Part shown: positions 36,185 to 48,295 of the stretch, one piece after another
Numbering within the stretch: position 1 is the first letter of the stretch
How the letters are laid out: each line of letters begins with the position of its first letter
NCBI RefSeq assembly: GCF_963678635.1
Contig: NC_087071.1
Location: 44,131,095-44,195,094, forward strand
Length of the DNA stretch: 64,000 nucleotides
Direction: 5' to 3'
Source: Symsagittifera roscoffensis
Lineage: Eukaryota; Xenacoelomorpha; Acoela; Convolutidae
The notes under the pieces: generated by a model
Seen by the model: only the letters and a program-made list of their open reading frames with translations
The model's database searches: none
What the model was told of the DNA's origin: nothing
Program-made: the position numbers and the translations under genes

Positions 36185-38926
36185 TTTGGCCAATCCCATT
36201 TCTCTTAGAGAGTCCAAGAAACAAAGAATTTCAACCACCAGATCTTGAAATTGATTTTTTAATTGACTAAGGAGCAGAATCAAATATAATTAATATTCCC
36301 ACGTGGAATGAAATCAAAACATTGCTTCCAAATTTAACACCTCTTGAAACCTCTAGTAAGTTAGCAACAGCACAAAGATCAACATTAGTAAATTATGGAA
36401 AAATCCAATTATTCCTTTTTCCCACAAGAACAATGGAACAAAACAAAATTTTGAACAAACCATTTAAACAAATATTTCATATTACTGATATTAAACACAA
36501 TATCATTGGCATACCACTTATATCTAAATATAGACCAACAATCAACATCTTAAATAGTAAAATCCATATCAAAGACAAATATACAAAAACAAAAAACACA
36601 GCCTTAACATTCTTCCAAAGATTAAACAAACAACCACAATTTTTCTCAAAATTTTACCCCATTTATAATCAAAAACGGAAACACCTGAAACAACTATCAG
36701 GAAATATATATAATTTCTCAATAACACAAGTTCATCAGTATGACAAAAGTCAAAACAGAGAAAAACTTTTTATGTCAGACTTCGAATTTAAACCTATTCA
36801 AAATTTTTCAAAATTACAATCTCATCTATAAAATACTCGAAAAATTTGAATTCCGACATCATTTCATTACACGTGTATAACAATACACCATATCAAGTAA
36901 CATTAACCTTAGGATTTTTAGGATATTGTGAAACAAATGCTACAATTTCACCCATAAATGAATGAGCCTACCGCGTAAATAATATACTCCAATTATTGGG
37001 TATTTGTCAATCAACAAATCTTGACGAAGAATTATCTATAAATAATATAATAAGTAATAAAAAAAGAAACGCAGATTACTTCACAAAGACAGAAAAAATT
37101 TGGCCAATCCCATTTCTCTTAGAGAGTCCAAGAAAAAAAGAATTTCAACCACCAGATCTTGAAATTGATTTTTTAATTGACTAAGGAGCAGAATCAAATA
37201 TAATTAATATTCCCACGTGGAATGAAATCAAAACATTGCTTCCAAATTTAACACCTCTTGAAACCTCTAGTAAGTTAGCAACAGCACAAAGATCAACATT
37301 GGTAAATTATGGAAAAATCCAATTATTCCTTTTTCCCACAAGAACAATGGAACAAAACAAAATTTTGAACAAACCATTTAAACAAATATTTCATATTACT
37401 GATATTAAACACAATATCATTGGCATACCACTTATATCTAAATATAGACCAACAATCAACATCTTAAATAGTAAAATCCATATCAAAGACAAATATACAA
37501 AAACAAAAAACACAGCCTTAACATTCTTCCAAAGATTAAACAAACAACCACAATTTTTCTCAAAATTTTACCCCATTTATAATCAAAAACGGAAACACCT
37601 GAAACAACTATCAGGAAATATATATAATTTCTCAATAACACAAGTTCATCAGTATGACAAAAGTCAAAACAGAGAAACACTTTTTATGTCAGACTTCGAA
37701 TTTAAACCTATTCAAAATTTTTCAAAATTACAATCTCATCTATAAAATACTCGAAAAATTTGAATTCCGACATCATTTCATTACACGTGTATAACAATAC
37801 ACCATATCAAGTAACATTAACCTTAGGATTTTTAGGATATTGTGAAACAAATGCTACAATTTCACCCATAAATGAATGAGCCTACCGCGTAAATAATATA
37901 CTCCAATTATTGGGTATTTGTCAATCAACAAATCTTGACGAAGAATTATCTATAAATAATATAATAAGTAATAAAAAAAGAAACGCAGATTACTTCACAA
38001 AGACAGAAAAAATTTGGCCAATCCCATTTCTCTTAGAGAGTCCAAGAAACAAAGAATTTCAACCACCAGATCTTGAAATTGATTTTTTAATTGACTAAGG
38101 AGCAGAATCAAATATAATTAATATTCCCACGTGGAATGAAATCAAAACATTGCTTCCAAATTTAACACCTCTTGAAACCTCTAGTAAGTTAGCAACAGCA
38201 CAAAGATCAACATTGGTAAATTATGGAAAAATCCAATTATTCCTTTTTCCCACAAGAACAATGGAACAAAACAAAATTTTGAACAAACCATTTAAACAAA
38301 TATTTCATATTACTGATATTAAACACAATATCATTGGCATACCACTTATATCTAAATATAGACCAACAATCAACATCTTAAATAGTAAAATCCATATCAA
38401 AGACAAATATACAAAAACAAAAAACACAGCCTTAACATTCTTCCAAAGATTAAACAAACAACCACAATTTTTCTCAAAATTTTACCCCATTTATAATCAA
38501 AAACGGAAACACCTGAAACAACTATCAGGAAATATATATAATTTCTCAATAACACAAGTTCATCAGTATGACAAAAGTCAAAACAGAGAAAAACTTTTTA
38601 TGTCAGACTTCGAATTTAAACCTATTCAAAATTTTTCAAAATTACAATCTCATCTATAAAATACTCGAAAAATTTGAATTCCGACATCATTTCATTACAC
38701 GTGTATAACAATACACCATATCAAGTAACATTAACCTTAGGATTTTTAGGATATTGTGAAACAAATGCTACAATTTCACCCATAAATGAATGAGCCTACC
38801 GCGTAAATAATATACTCCAATTATTGGGTATTTGTCAATCAACAAATCTTGACGAAGAATTATCTATAAATAATATAATAAGTAATAAAAAAAGAAACGC
38901 AGATTACTTCACAAAGACAGAAAAAA
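36185..38926 (+). pseudogene. Protease copies 2, 3 and 4 (inactivated)
   Basis: Each copy repeats the protease domain, but the catalytic D-S-G motif is broken by TAA in place of TCA (36268, 37182 and 38096). A frame from the next start codon (36322, 37236, 38150) still encodes the C-terminal 169 residues without the catalytic aspartate. The three copies differ by only a few bases, for example TTAGTAAATTATGG in copy 2 against TTGGTAAATTATGG in 3 and 4, and AGAAAAAAAGAATT only in copy 3. Amplification therefore followed the nonsense mutation. Confidence 0.85.
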
Positions 38927-39840
38927 TTTGGCCAATCCCATTTCTCTTAGAGAGTCCAAGAAACAAAGAATTTCAACCACCAGATCTTGAAATTGATTTT
39001 TTAATTGACTAAGGAGCAGAATCAAATATAATTAATATTCCCACGTGGAATGAAATCAAAACATTGCTTCCAAATTTAACACCTCTTGAAACCTCTAGTA
39101 AGTTAGCAACAGCACAAAGATCAACATTGGTAAATTATGGAAAAATCCAATTATTCCTTCTTCCCACAAGAACAATGGAACAAAACAAAATTTTGAACAA
39201 ACCATTTAAACAAATATTTCATATTACTGATATTAAACACAATATCATTGGCATACCATTTATATCTAAATATATACCAACAATCAACATCTTAAACAGT
39301 AAAATCCATATCAAGACAAATATACAAAAACAAAAAACACAGCCTCAACATTCTTCCAAAGATTAAACAAACAACCACAATTTTTCTCAAATTTTTACCC
39401 CATTTATAATCAAAAACGGAAACACCTGAAACCAATATCAAGAAATATATATAATTTCTCAATAAAACAAGTTCATCAGTAAGACAAAAGTCAAAACAAA
39501 GAACAACTTTTTATGTCAGACTTCGAATTTAAACCTATTCACAAATTTTTCAAAATTACAATCTCATCTATAAAATACTCGAAAAATACGAATTCCGACA
39601 TCATTTCATTACACGTGTATAACAATACACCATATAAAGTAACATTACCCTTAGGACTTTTAGGATATTGTGAAACAAATGCTACAATTTTACCCATAAA
39701 TGAAGTAGCCTACCGTGTAAATAATAAACTCCAATTATTAGATATTTGTCAATCAACAATTCTTGACGAAGAATTATCTAAAAATAATATAATAAGTAAT
39801 GAAAAAAGAAACACATATTACTTCACAAAAACAGAAAAAA
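38927..39840 (+). pseudogene. Protease copy 5, chimaeric
   Basis: The first part carries the TAA in D-S-G (39010) and TTGGTAAATTATGG, like copies 3 and 4. From about 39159 it changes to the variants of copy 6: CTTCTTCCCAC, CCATTTATATC, TATATACCA. A one-base loss near 39315 shifts the frame, and a TAA lies at 39481. Unequal crossing-over or gene conversion between a mutant copy and a copy-6-like unit explains the pattern. Confidence 0.75.
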
Positions 39841-40740
39841 TTTGGACAATCCCATTTTTCTTAGAGAGTCCAAGAAACAAAGAATTTCAACCACCAGATC
39901 TTGAAATTGATTTTTTAATTGACTCAGGAGCAGAATCATATAATTAATATTCCCACGTGGAATGAATTCAAAACATTGCATCCAAATTTAACATCTCTTG
40001 AAACCTCTAGTAAATTAGCAACAGCACAAAGATCAACATTAGTAAATTATGGAAAAATCCAATTATTCCTTCTTCCCACAAGAACAATGGAACAAAACAA
40101 AATTTTGAACAAACCATTTAAACAAATATTTCATATTACTGATATTAAACACAATATCATTGGCATACCATTTATATCTAAATATATACCAACAATCAAC
40201 ATCTTAAATAGTAAAATCCATATCGAAGACAAATATACAAAAACAAAAAACACAGCCTTAACATTCTTCCAAAGATTAAACAAACAACCACAATTTTTCT
40301 CAAAATTTACCCCATTTATAATCAAAAACGGAAACACCTGAAACCACTATCAGTATATATTTATAATTTCTCAATAAAACAAGTTCATCAGTATGACAAA
40401 AGTCAAAACAAAGAACAACTTTTTATATCAGACTTCGAATTTAAACCTATTCAAAATTTTTCAAAATTGCAATCTCAACTATAAAATACTCGAAAAATAC
40501 GAATTCCTACATCATTTCATTACACGTGTATAACAATACACCATATCAAGTAACATTACCCTTAGGACTTTTAGGATATTGTGAAACAAATGCTACAATT
40601 TCACCCATAAATGAATGAGCCTACCGCGTAAATAATATACTCCAATTATTAGGTATTTGTCAATCAACAATTCTTGACGAAGAATTATCTATAAATAATA
40701 TAATAAGTAATGAAAAAAAAAACACAGATTACTTCACAAA
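39841..40740 (+). pseudogene. Protease copy 6, with D-S-G kept but frame broken
   Basis: The catalytic D-S-G-A is intact (codons around 39918-39930), but a small deletion just after it moves the frame, so the N-terminal (39513-39947) and C-terminal (39919-40341) parts are in different frames. This is the unit directly joined to reverse transcriptase and so probably holds the original pro-pol junction. Confidence 0.7.
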
Positions 40741-41742
40741 AACAACCTATTTTAAAGCAACATTCAATATAACAAATTACAAAAAAGAGCAACAAAAATT
40801 CTTCACAATGTTAAATTTTGAACACTCCTAAATTACACAAAGTGAATTTGATAAATTAGCAAAACAACTGTTAAAATATTCAACAGTTTATGCAACATCA
40901 AAAATTGACGTTGGAAAAATTAGTTCATCACTACACCTTCCATTAAAACCTGGCGCAGTTTTCAAAAAACAAAGAGCAAGTAAAGTACCTATTCACTTAC
41001 ATGTTTAGGTAAATAGATTACTTGACATTTTAGAACAATACGAAATTATCTCAACAGTAAATAAAGAAGAACAACCAAAAGTAAACACCTTCATTAACCC
41101 TGTTATCATTCTAGCAAAAGGTGAATCACTAAAAACAGTTTTAGACGCTAGATACCTCAATTCACTAATTGACGAATCAAAATGCAATTGGCCTATTGAA
41201 CCAATACAAGTTATCTTGACAAAGATAAATGGTAAATACTTCACAACCGCAGATATGAATAGTGCATATAACCAAATGCCACTAGATGAACAATCACGAC
41301 GTTTAACACAATTTGTTATTGGAAATCAATATCCATAGGACCAGCAGCTTTTTCAGCTTTCATGAGTAAAATTTTTAGACCACTAATACTCAAAAAAAAT
41401 GCAATCACCTATTTAGACGATGTTTTTATGCAATCACAAACCAAAGACGAAATGTTTAAAGTTTTAGAACAATATCATGAAATACTTCAGAACAAAAATC
41501 TGAAAGCAGCCCCCGATAAATCACACTTCTTTCTAACACGCGTTAAATTTTTAGGACATAATATTGAACGAAACACTATCACTCCATTAAAATCACGCAT
41601 TGATGCCATTCAAAAACTTCAGCCAGCTAAAAATAAAAAGAAAATCCAAGAATTCCTTGGAATGTTAAATTTCTTAAGTAAACATGTTTACAAAATGCGA
41701 TTATACTTAAGACCTTTTTATAACATCCTCAGACAACAAAAT
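40741..41742 (+). pseudogene. Reverse transcriptase fragment, copy 1
   Basis: Fingers and palm region of RT without RNase H. It is broken by stops after residues F-E-H-S and H-L-H-V (TAG at 41006), and by a frameshift near 41330-41345. The second part is open from 41362 to 41754 and includes the catalytic Y-L-D-D. Cut off at the array junction, it cannot encode a full enzyme. Confidence 0.85.
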
Positions 41743-42801
41743 AATTATCTATAAATAATATAATAAGTAATGAAAAAAAAACACAGATTACTCCACAAAA
41801 ACAACCTATTTTAAAGCAACATTCAATATAGCAAATTACACAAAAGAGCAACAAAAATTCTTCACAATGTTAAATTTTGAACACTCCTAAATTACACAAA
41901 GTGAATTTGATAAATTAGCAAAACAACTGTTAAAATATTCAACAGTTTATGCAACATCAAAAATTGACGTTGGAAAAATTAGTTCATCACTACACCTTCC
42001 ATTAAAACCTGGCGCAGTTTTCAAAAAACAAAGAGCAAGTAAAGTACCTATTCACTTACATGTTTAGGTAAATAGATTACTTGACATTTTAGAACAATAC
42101 GAAATTATCTCAACAGTAAATAAAGAAGAACAACCAAAAGTAAACACCTTCATTAACCCTGTTATCATTCTAGCAAAAGGTGAATCACTAAAAACAGTTT
42201 TAGACGCTAGATACCTCAATTCACTAATTGACGAATCAAAATGCAATTGGCCTATTGAACCAATACAAGTTATCTTGACAAAGATAAATGGTAAATACTT
42301 CACAACCGCAGATATGAATAGTGCATATAACCAAATGCCACTAGATGAACAATCACGACGTTTAACACAATTTGTTATTGGAAATCAATATCCATAGGAC
42401 CAGCAGCTTTTTCAGCTTTCATGAGTAAAATTTTTAGACCACTAATACTCAAAAAAAATGCAATCACCTATTTAGACGATGTTTTTATGCAATCACAAAC
42501 CAAAGACGAAATGTTTAAAGTTTTAGAACAATATCATGAAATACTTCAGAACAAAAATCTGAAAGCAGCCCCCGATAAATCACACTTCTTTCTAACACGC
42601 GTTAAATTTTTAGGACATAATATTGAACGAAACACTATCACTCCATTAAAATCACGCATTGATGCCATTCAAAAACTTCAGCCAGCTAAAAATAAAAAGA
42701 AAATCCAAGAATTCCTTGGAATGTTAAATTTCTTAAGTAAACATGTTTACAAAATGCGATTATACTTAAGACCTTTTTATAACATCCTCAGACAACAAAA
42801 T
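41743..42801 (+). pseudogene. Reverse transcriptase fragment, copy 2
   Basis: Same content and the same two stops and frameshift as copy 1, with almost no differences. The Y-L-D-D part is open from 42421 to 42813. Shared lesions show they predate the amplification. Confidence 0.85.
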
Positions 42802-45174
42802 AATTATCTATAAATAATATAATAAGTAATGAAAAAAAAACACAGATTACTCCACAAAAACAACCTATTTTAAAGCAACATTCAATATAGCAAATTACAC
42901 AAAAGAGCAACAAAAATTCTTCACAATGTTAAATTTTGAACACTCCTAAATTACACAAAGTGAATTTGATAAATTAGCAAAACAACTGTTAAAATATTCA
43001 ACAGTTTATGCAACATCAAAAATTGACGTTGGAAAAATTAGTTCATCACTACACCTTCCATTAAAACCTGGCGCAGTTTTCAAAAAACAAAGAGCAAGTA
43101 AAGTACCTATTCACTTACATGTTTAGGTAAATAGATTACTTGACATTTTAGAACAATACAAAATTATCTCAACAGTAAATAAAGAAGAACAACCAAAAGT
43201 AAACACCTTCATTAACCCTGTTATCATTCTAGCAAAAGGTGAATCACTAAAAACAGTTTTAGGCGCTAGATACCTCAATTCACTAATTGACGAATCAAAA
43301 TGCAATTGGCCTATTGAACCAATACAAGTTATCTTGACAAAGATAAATGGTAAATACTTCACAACCGCAGATATGAATAGTGCATATAACCAAATGCCAC
43401 TAGATGAACAATCACGACGTTTAACACAATTTGTTATTGGAAATCAATATCCATAGGACCAGCAGCTTTTTCAGCTTTCATGAGTAAAATTTTTAGACCA
43501 CTAATACTCAAAAAAAATGCAATCACCTATTTAGACGATGTTTTTATGCAATCACAAACCAAAGACGAAATGTTTAAAGTTTTAGAACAATATCATGAAA
43601 TACTTCAGAACGAAAATCTGAAAGCAGCCCCCGATAAATCACACTTCTTTCTAACACGCGTTAAATTTTTAGGACATAATATTGAACGAAACACTATCAC
43701 TCCATTAAAATCACGCATTGATGCCATTCAAAAACTTCAGCCAGCTACAAATAAAAAGAAAATCCAAGAATTCCTTGGAATGTTAAATTTCTTAAGTAAA
43801 CATGTTTACAAAATGCGATTATACTTAAGACCTTTTTATAACATCCTCAGACAACAAAATAATTTTGAATGGACCACTGAACATCAAACACAATTTGAAG
43901 AAATTGAAAAACTTTTAATTGAACAAATTTCAAACACAATTCCAGATCCAAATCAACCATTCTATGCAATGTGCGATGCTTCAAATTTTGGCATCGGCGC
44001 AGCATTGCTACAATCACATAGTGGAACAAATAAAATGAACCTTATATCAGCAAATTCACCATTATTCACACAAGCAGAGCTACGACTCTCAACTGTAATG
44101 AGAGAATGTACAGCTATCATTGATACACTTACAGAATATGAATTTCTGATACTTGGATCAAAACACCCAACAGTTTTATTCACAGATCATAAACCAATTA
44201 TATTTCTCTTTACACAAAAATCAAATCCAAATCATAAGGTTTATAGATTTCAACTAATTCTAATGAAATTTCCAAACTTACATATAGTTTGGACAGCAGG
44301 AAAAAACCTTGCATTACCAGATACCTTAAGTAGAAATACGCCACCTGAATTACTCACACGAAAAACTACAGTTGAAATACCACAAAATATTAAATTTTAT
44401 CTCGCAAAAGATGAAACATCACCCCGACTCGAATGCAAATATGCAGTAAAAACTGACATTGATCAATCACAGATAAATAATCTACAACATTTCCCCCTTT
44501 ACTTAGATTGCCAAAATAATCACTACGAAGTTGATTTACTAGGAACATCAACTTTCAAACCAATTCCATACTCACAATGGATAAAAACTAATACTCAACA
44601 AAAGAGAATAAAACAACACTCGCATAAAAGAGACCTTTTTCCATTAATTGAAAAAGAAAATTTAACCGATAAAATAAAATTATCAGGACCACAAACAAAC
44701 GATTCAAAGTACACAATAAATCAAGTTTTTGACCTTCATGACCCACTTGACACAATTCCCCTATCAAAACTAGAAATTGACAAAATTTTTCTCCCCCCAA
44801 CAGACAAAATTACACTTGAACTTTTAAAACAATATCAAAATCTCGACCCAGTAATTAGACAACTAAAATCATGGCACAAATACAAAACTAAGCCCGTAAA
44901 AGCAGATACCACAATTTTAGGAAATAAAACACTCCTCCGATATTTCCGAAAATTTAATAATACAACAATTAATGAAAATACAGATCTTTTAGAATATCAT
45001 TTAAATGATTCTCAAGTTCCCTGTCTTCCTTTAAGTATGATATTAATAGCTTTCAATATCTCAAATACACAAAACACTAAAGGACACTCCGGATCAGAAA
45101 AAAACATACTCGAGCTTTACACAAAATTTTTATTTCCCAAATGCACCAATTTGGATAAAAGTATTATGCATTGA
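42802..45174 (+). pseudogene. pol: Reverse transcriptase and RNase H (broken)
   Basis: This copies genomic RNA into DNA and removes the RNA strand. RT motif A (T-A-D-M-N-S-A-Y) is at about 43366, and Y-L-D-D at about 43528. Ty3/gypsy-type sequence continues through the thumb. RNase H follows, with acidic residues in C-D-A-S-N (about 43973), E-L-R-L-S (44074), F-T-D-H-K (44180) and L-P-D-T-L-S-R (44313). The long open part is 43480-45174. The RT N-terminal part lies in another frame and is broken by TAA 42947 and TAG 43124, with a frameshift near 43445-43458 just before the G-P-A-A-F segment. After RNase H a linker of about 240 residues leads to integrase. Confidence 0.85.
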
Positions 45175-46097
45175 TTGTATAATATGTCAATTGAACAAAC
45201 CTTATCCAAATCAAAAACAAATAGCACAAAAACAAGGTTTTGAAGGACAAAGCTTATATTTTAAACATCGCATATCATTCGATACAAAAGGACCAATTTC
45301 ACCATCTTCTGAAGGAAACTCCTACATTATGGTCATTGTTGACGCATTCACACATTATGTAGCACTCAACCCAGTACCACTTTGTAATGCTTATTACGCT
45401 TACACGACGCTTTATGAACATTGGATAGCTAAATTCGGATTACCCGAAATCTTAGCTACAGACAACGGTACATAATTCATAAATAATGAACTCATCACAT
45501 TATGGATATTTATATAATATCAAACATAAACCATTTACATCTCATGCACCTTGGACAAACGGTTTAGTCGAAGGTATGAACCGATCACTACAAAAATATC
45601 TCAGATGTATCATAAATGGAAATGATACAAAATACACAGAATGGTTAGCAGATGTAAAATTATTTCCCTTAGCATACAATACACAATTCACGAAAACTTT
45701 ACAAATGTCACCATACGAAATAGTTTTTAATCGAAAGCCACGTAAACCAATTATGTTTACAGTAAATGTCCATAAAAATGCACAAGGTTATTGCCAACCA
45801 AATAAAAATTCAATTTGTTATAAGCTACCTTTACATACACATGATGAAGATCATTTTCATCACCCACAAATTCTTAAATTAGCCTCCGGCACACATACCG
45901 AATGGATTTTAAATAGAGATAAAAAACACAATGATTTCTACCAAAAAGTTAGAAAGAAATTGTTACCAAGGCAAAACATTAACGATCAAATTAAATCACG
46001 TTTTACACCAGCCACACATTTAAAAAATGGAACATTTGTTTTACTACCTAACTTTAATACGCAAAAAGGAATCTCTAAGAAATTACAACCACTTTGA
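45100..46097 (+). pseudogene. pol: Integrase (broken)
   Basis: Inserts the DNA copy into the genome. The zinc-binding region has G-H-S-G and C-I-D-C-I-I-C at the expected places, but where the first His normally stands I see Asn. A frameshift near 45128-45140 separates the two halves. Catalytic triad: Asp in S-F-D-T-K-G (about 45278), Asp in A-T-D-N-G-T (about 45462) and Glu in L-V-E-G-M-N (about 45570). TAA at 45473 and a frame change follow the second Asp. The frame from 45486 runs to TGA 46095. Order after RNase H confirms Ty3/gypsy, not copia. Confidence 0.85.
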
Positions 46098-46542
46098 AAA
46101 GGACCATACCAAATCATTGCCAAACCCACTGACGTAACGTATAAACATACAGATCCAACTAAAAAAGAATTTGTTCAACATCGTAACAATTTTTTAGCTT
46201 ACTACCCAAAAGAATACGCACTACGCGAAATAACTCAATTATATTCTTTCACAGGTTTGAAAGTTATTCAAAATCATCCACATACAGAAAAAGAAATAGA
46301 TGAACAACACAACGTTCATCATGAAAAGAAAATCAAAAACAAACCACAACTCAAAACAATACAAAAACGCCAGACACAAAAATACCTCAAAAAGAAAGAA
46401 AAATTAGGAAAATGATAGAAAAAATTCTACCACAAGAATAAGTAGAAAAATCAGAACATAGAAAATCATCACGACTTAGAAATCAATCACGTCAAAACTA
46501 CAAAACATTCATCCCACAATCTAAATTATTAAAGAAAGTTTA
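46098..46542 (+). pseudogene. Integrase C-terminal tail with GPY/F-like module
   Basis: In frame after TGA 46095 comes K-G-P-Y, the core of the GPY/F module found in many gypsy integrases, followed by about 100 residues rich in Lys and His that are open to TGA 46412. Another frame continues, with a stop at 46439, to TAA 46540 and encodes a basic S-S-R-L-R-N tail typical of pol ends. No chromodomain is seen. Confidence 0.6.
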
Positions 46543-47155
46543 ATTTCAAAAACAAATCTGATTTTAAAAAAAATAATTTTTACATCTCTGGATCATTTTG
46601 AACTTTCATTTTTCAAAATAACATGCTGACAAAAACGCAACAATTTTAGTTCAGATTCAGCCAATAGGATTCACTTAAATCCGTCACCTTCTATATCTCT
46701 AACACCAACCTATTAGCCGAAAGATAGTAAACTCCAGGCATATCTATAACTATAACTTTACAACCTCCAGGTCAAAAATAAGCAACTCGCTAAAACTTAA
46801 CAAATAAAATAAATACCACCATAATATTACAACCCTGCCCTATCTAATAACGCAAAGATCAACAATATTTTCCCAACTCAGACCTCAAAAACCCTCCAAC
46901 CAAAAATAACAAATTAGCCTAAAGTAAAAAAGGACCATAATCATTTGGCCTAAAGTACAAATATTTCAAAAATACCCCAGATCACCCGACAAATAAAAAT
47001 AAAGCAAATAAGACCTCCCGAACACCATAAAATCAGCCTCCAGCCGTTTTTCACAAAACTCAACCCACTTGTCAAAAAATCCATAAAAAAACTCGACCAC
47101 ACTTGAATCTCGCCTCAAACAACAAAAAATATTCGACGAAGAAATCCTTTCCTAA
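46543..47155 (+). other. Spacer between pol and env regions
   Basis: About 610 bases rich in A and C, without a supported ORF. A splice acceptor for a subgenomic message could be here or further down, but none stands out. Confidence 0.4.
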
Positions 47156-47395
47156 ATGCTTTTCTCTCAAACAGTCTATATCTTAAAAAATACAATCTTA
47201 AATCTTTTAATAAAATTTTTCATACTATTCAAACTTTTGTTCATATTTCTATTTGATACTTTTGAAGCTTTTATAATCATTTTAATAATTTTTTGCAACA
47301 TCCTTTTAATTTTCTACTCCCTACTTGAAATATATCTCCAACTTTCCCAAATCATTGATCATATTCACAGGTACGATAATTCACAATCTATTTAA
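47156..47395 (+). CDS. Small hydrophobic ORF 1 (membrane protein?)
   Basis: 79 codons starting ATG at 47156, almost wholly hydrophobic: a long Leu/Ile/Phe stretch from about residue 8 to 60 can form two membrane helices, followed by a polar tail. No family recognised. It lies between pol and env, with the next hydrophobic ORF four bases after its stop. The two may once have been one membrane protein, or be separate accessory proteins. Confidence 0.4.
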   Translation: MLFSQTVYILKNTILNLLIKFFILFKLLFIFLFDTFEAFIIILIIFCNILLIFYSLLEIYLQLSQIIDHIHRYDNSQSI

Positions 47396-47399
47396 ATGA

Positions 47400-47585
47400 T
47401 ACAAACAATTTTTAGTAGAACAGATAATTTTTTTACTATTTGTAATTTTCATCATATTTTTATCATCCCTAATACTGACAATGTGCAAATGTGTAAAAAA
47501 GTCAATAGTCACATTCGCCTTAGCAACAATCTTTTTAATTCTTTTCATTGAAGAATACTACAATAAAAATAAATCTTCCCACTAG
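47400..47585 (+). CDS. Small hydrophobic ORF 2 (membrane protein?)
   Basis: Open frame of 61 codons without an ATG at its start; the first ATG is internal. Two hydrophobic segments flank a short C-K-C-V-K-K loop, followed by a polar end. The loop has positive charge, as at the inner face of a membrane. It overlaps the start of the next ORF by 13 bases. Function unknown. Confidence 0.35.
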   Translation, partial: YKQFLVEQIIFLLFVIFIIFLSSLILTMCKCVKKSIVTFALATIFLILFIEEYYNKNKSSH

Positions 47586-48295
47586 AAAAAATCAATCGGA
47601 CAGTTTCAAAATTCGCTAACCAACAATCACAAAATCAGTCTTCACCGACATCATCCCAAGAAAATCCAGCAATACCCACAACTAACCAAAACCCCCAAAC
47701 ATCCACACGAATTTCTTTTCAAGATAACCCATACACTTTTGAAGAACGACACGCTCGCTTATCCGAACCATTAGAACCAGTTCAGCGACAGGCACCCCTA
47801 AGTGAACCAACTTATAATTTGTGCCCCACATTAGCACAAGATTTAAATCGAATAAGAAACATTAGTCAAAATCAAAACACAGTCGAAATAAATAGACAAA
47901 TTATACATCCACGAAGAAATAGAAGTTTTCAAACCCCCAGAGTTCATTTTGATATACCCCAATCACCCACACCAACTACTTCAGAAAATCCAAGTAGTAC
48001 ATTACCAGAAACTCCCCCACTCCTTTCACAACGCAGCACCTCAAGTATACCTTCAGATTACTTAGGTTCAACACCAACATCTGAACAAATACGTGAAAAT
48101 CCCTTTAACCCCCCCCATCCCACCGCACGACTACCATATTGGGCAACTCACTCATATACACAAGGTGAACCAAACATAGTAAATGATCCAATAGATATTT
48201 CTACGGATACAACACTATCAAAAGTTATCACTACCGTCAACACCATCATTAAGTCAAAATTCACCGATGCTTTTCCCTTTAAATTTTCCAAATAA
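47573..48295 (+). CDS. Pre-env ORF rich in Pro, Ser, Thr, Gln (unknown)
   Basis: Open frame of 240 codons with no ATG start. Composition is dominated by Pro, Ser, Thr, Asn and Gln, with no clear domain; the last 50 residues are less biased. It begins inside hydrophobic ORF 2, so a frameshifted product would have two membrane helices followed by a long disordered domain. It ends at TAA 48293, and the next frame overlaps it. Confidence 0.4.
   Translation: MFPLEKINRTVSKFANQQSQNQSSPTSSQENPAIPTTNQNPQTSTRISFQDNPYTFEERHARLSEPLEPVQRQAPLSEPTYNLCPTLAQDLNRIRNISQNQNTVEINRQIIHPRRNRSFQTPRVHFDIPQSPTPTTSENPSSTLPETPPLLSQRSTSSIPSDYLGSTPTSEQIRENPFNPPHPTARLPYWATHSYTQGEPNIVNDPIDISTDTTLSKVITTVNTIIKSKFTDAFPFKFSK

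Larger units (their letters stand above)
35271..40740 (+). repeat. Protease array: six tandem copies of a 914-bp unit
   Basis: Unit starts at 35271, 36185, 37099, 38013, 38927 and 39841 (offset exactly 914 each); the last ends near 40740. Each unit holds the protease domain plus its downstream spacer. Copies 2-4 are nearly identical. Copies 1 and 6 are the most different from each other. The repeat junction joins ACTTCACAAA to GACAGAAAAAATTTGG, whereas copy 6 continues ACTTCACAAA to AACAACCTATTTT and so on into RT. Confidence 0.95.
40683..43860 (+). repeat. RT array: three tandem copies of a 1059-bp unit
   Basis: Units begin at AATTATCT at 40683, 41743 and 42802 (offsets 1060 and 1059). The junction joins the end of the RT palm/thumb (ACAACAAAATAATT) back to the spacer before RT (GAATTATCTATAAATAAT), sharing only a short AATT overlap. 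Only the third unit continues into RNase H. Copies 1 and 2 are almost identical; copy 3 has private changes such as GAACGAAAATCTG and CAGCTACAAATAAAAAG. Confidence 0.95.
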
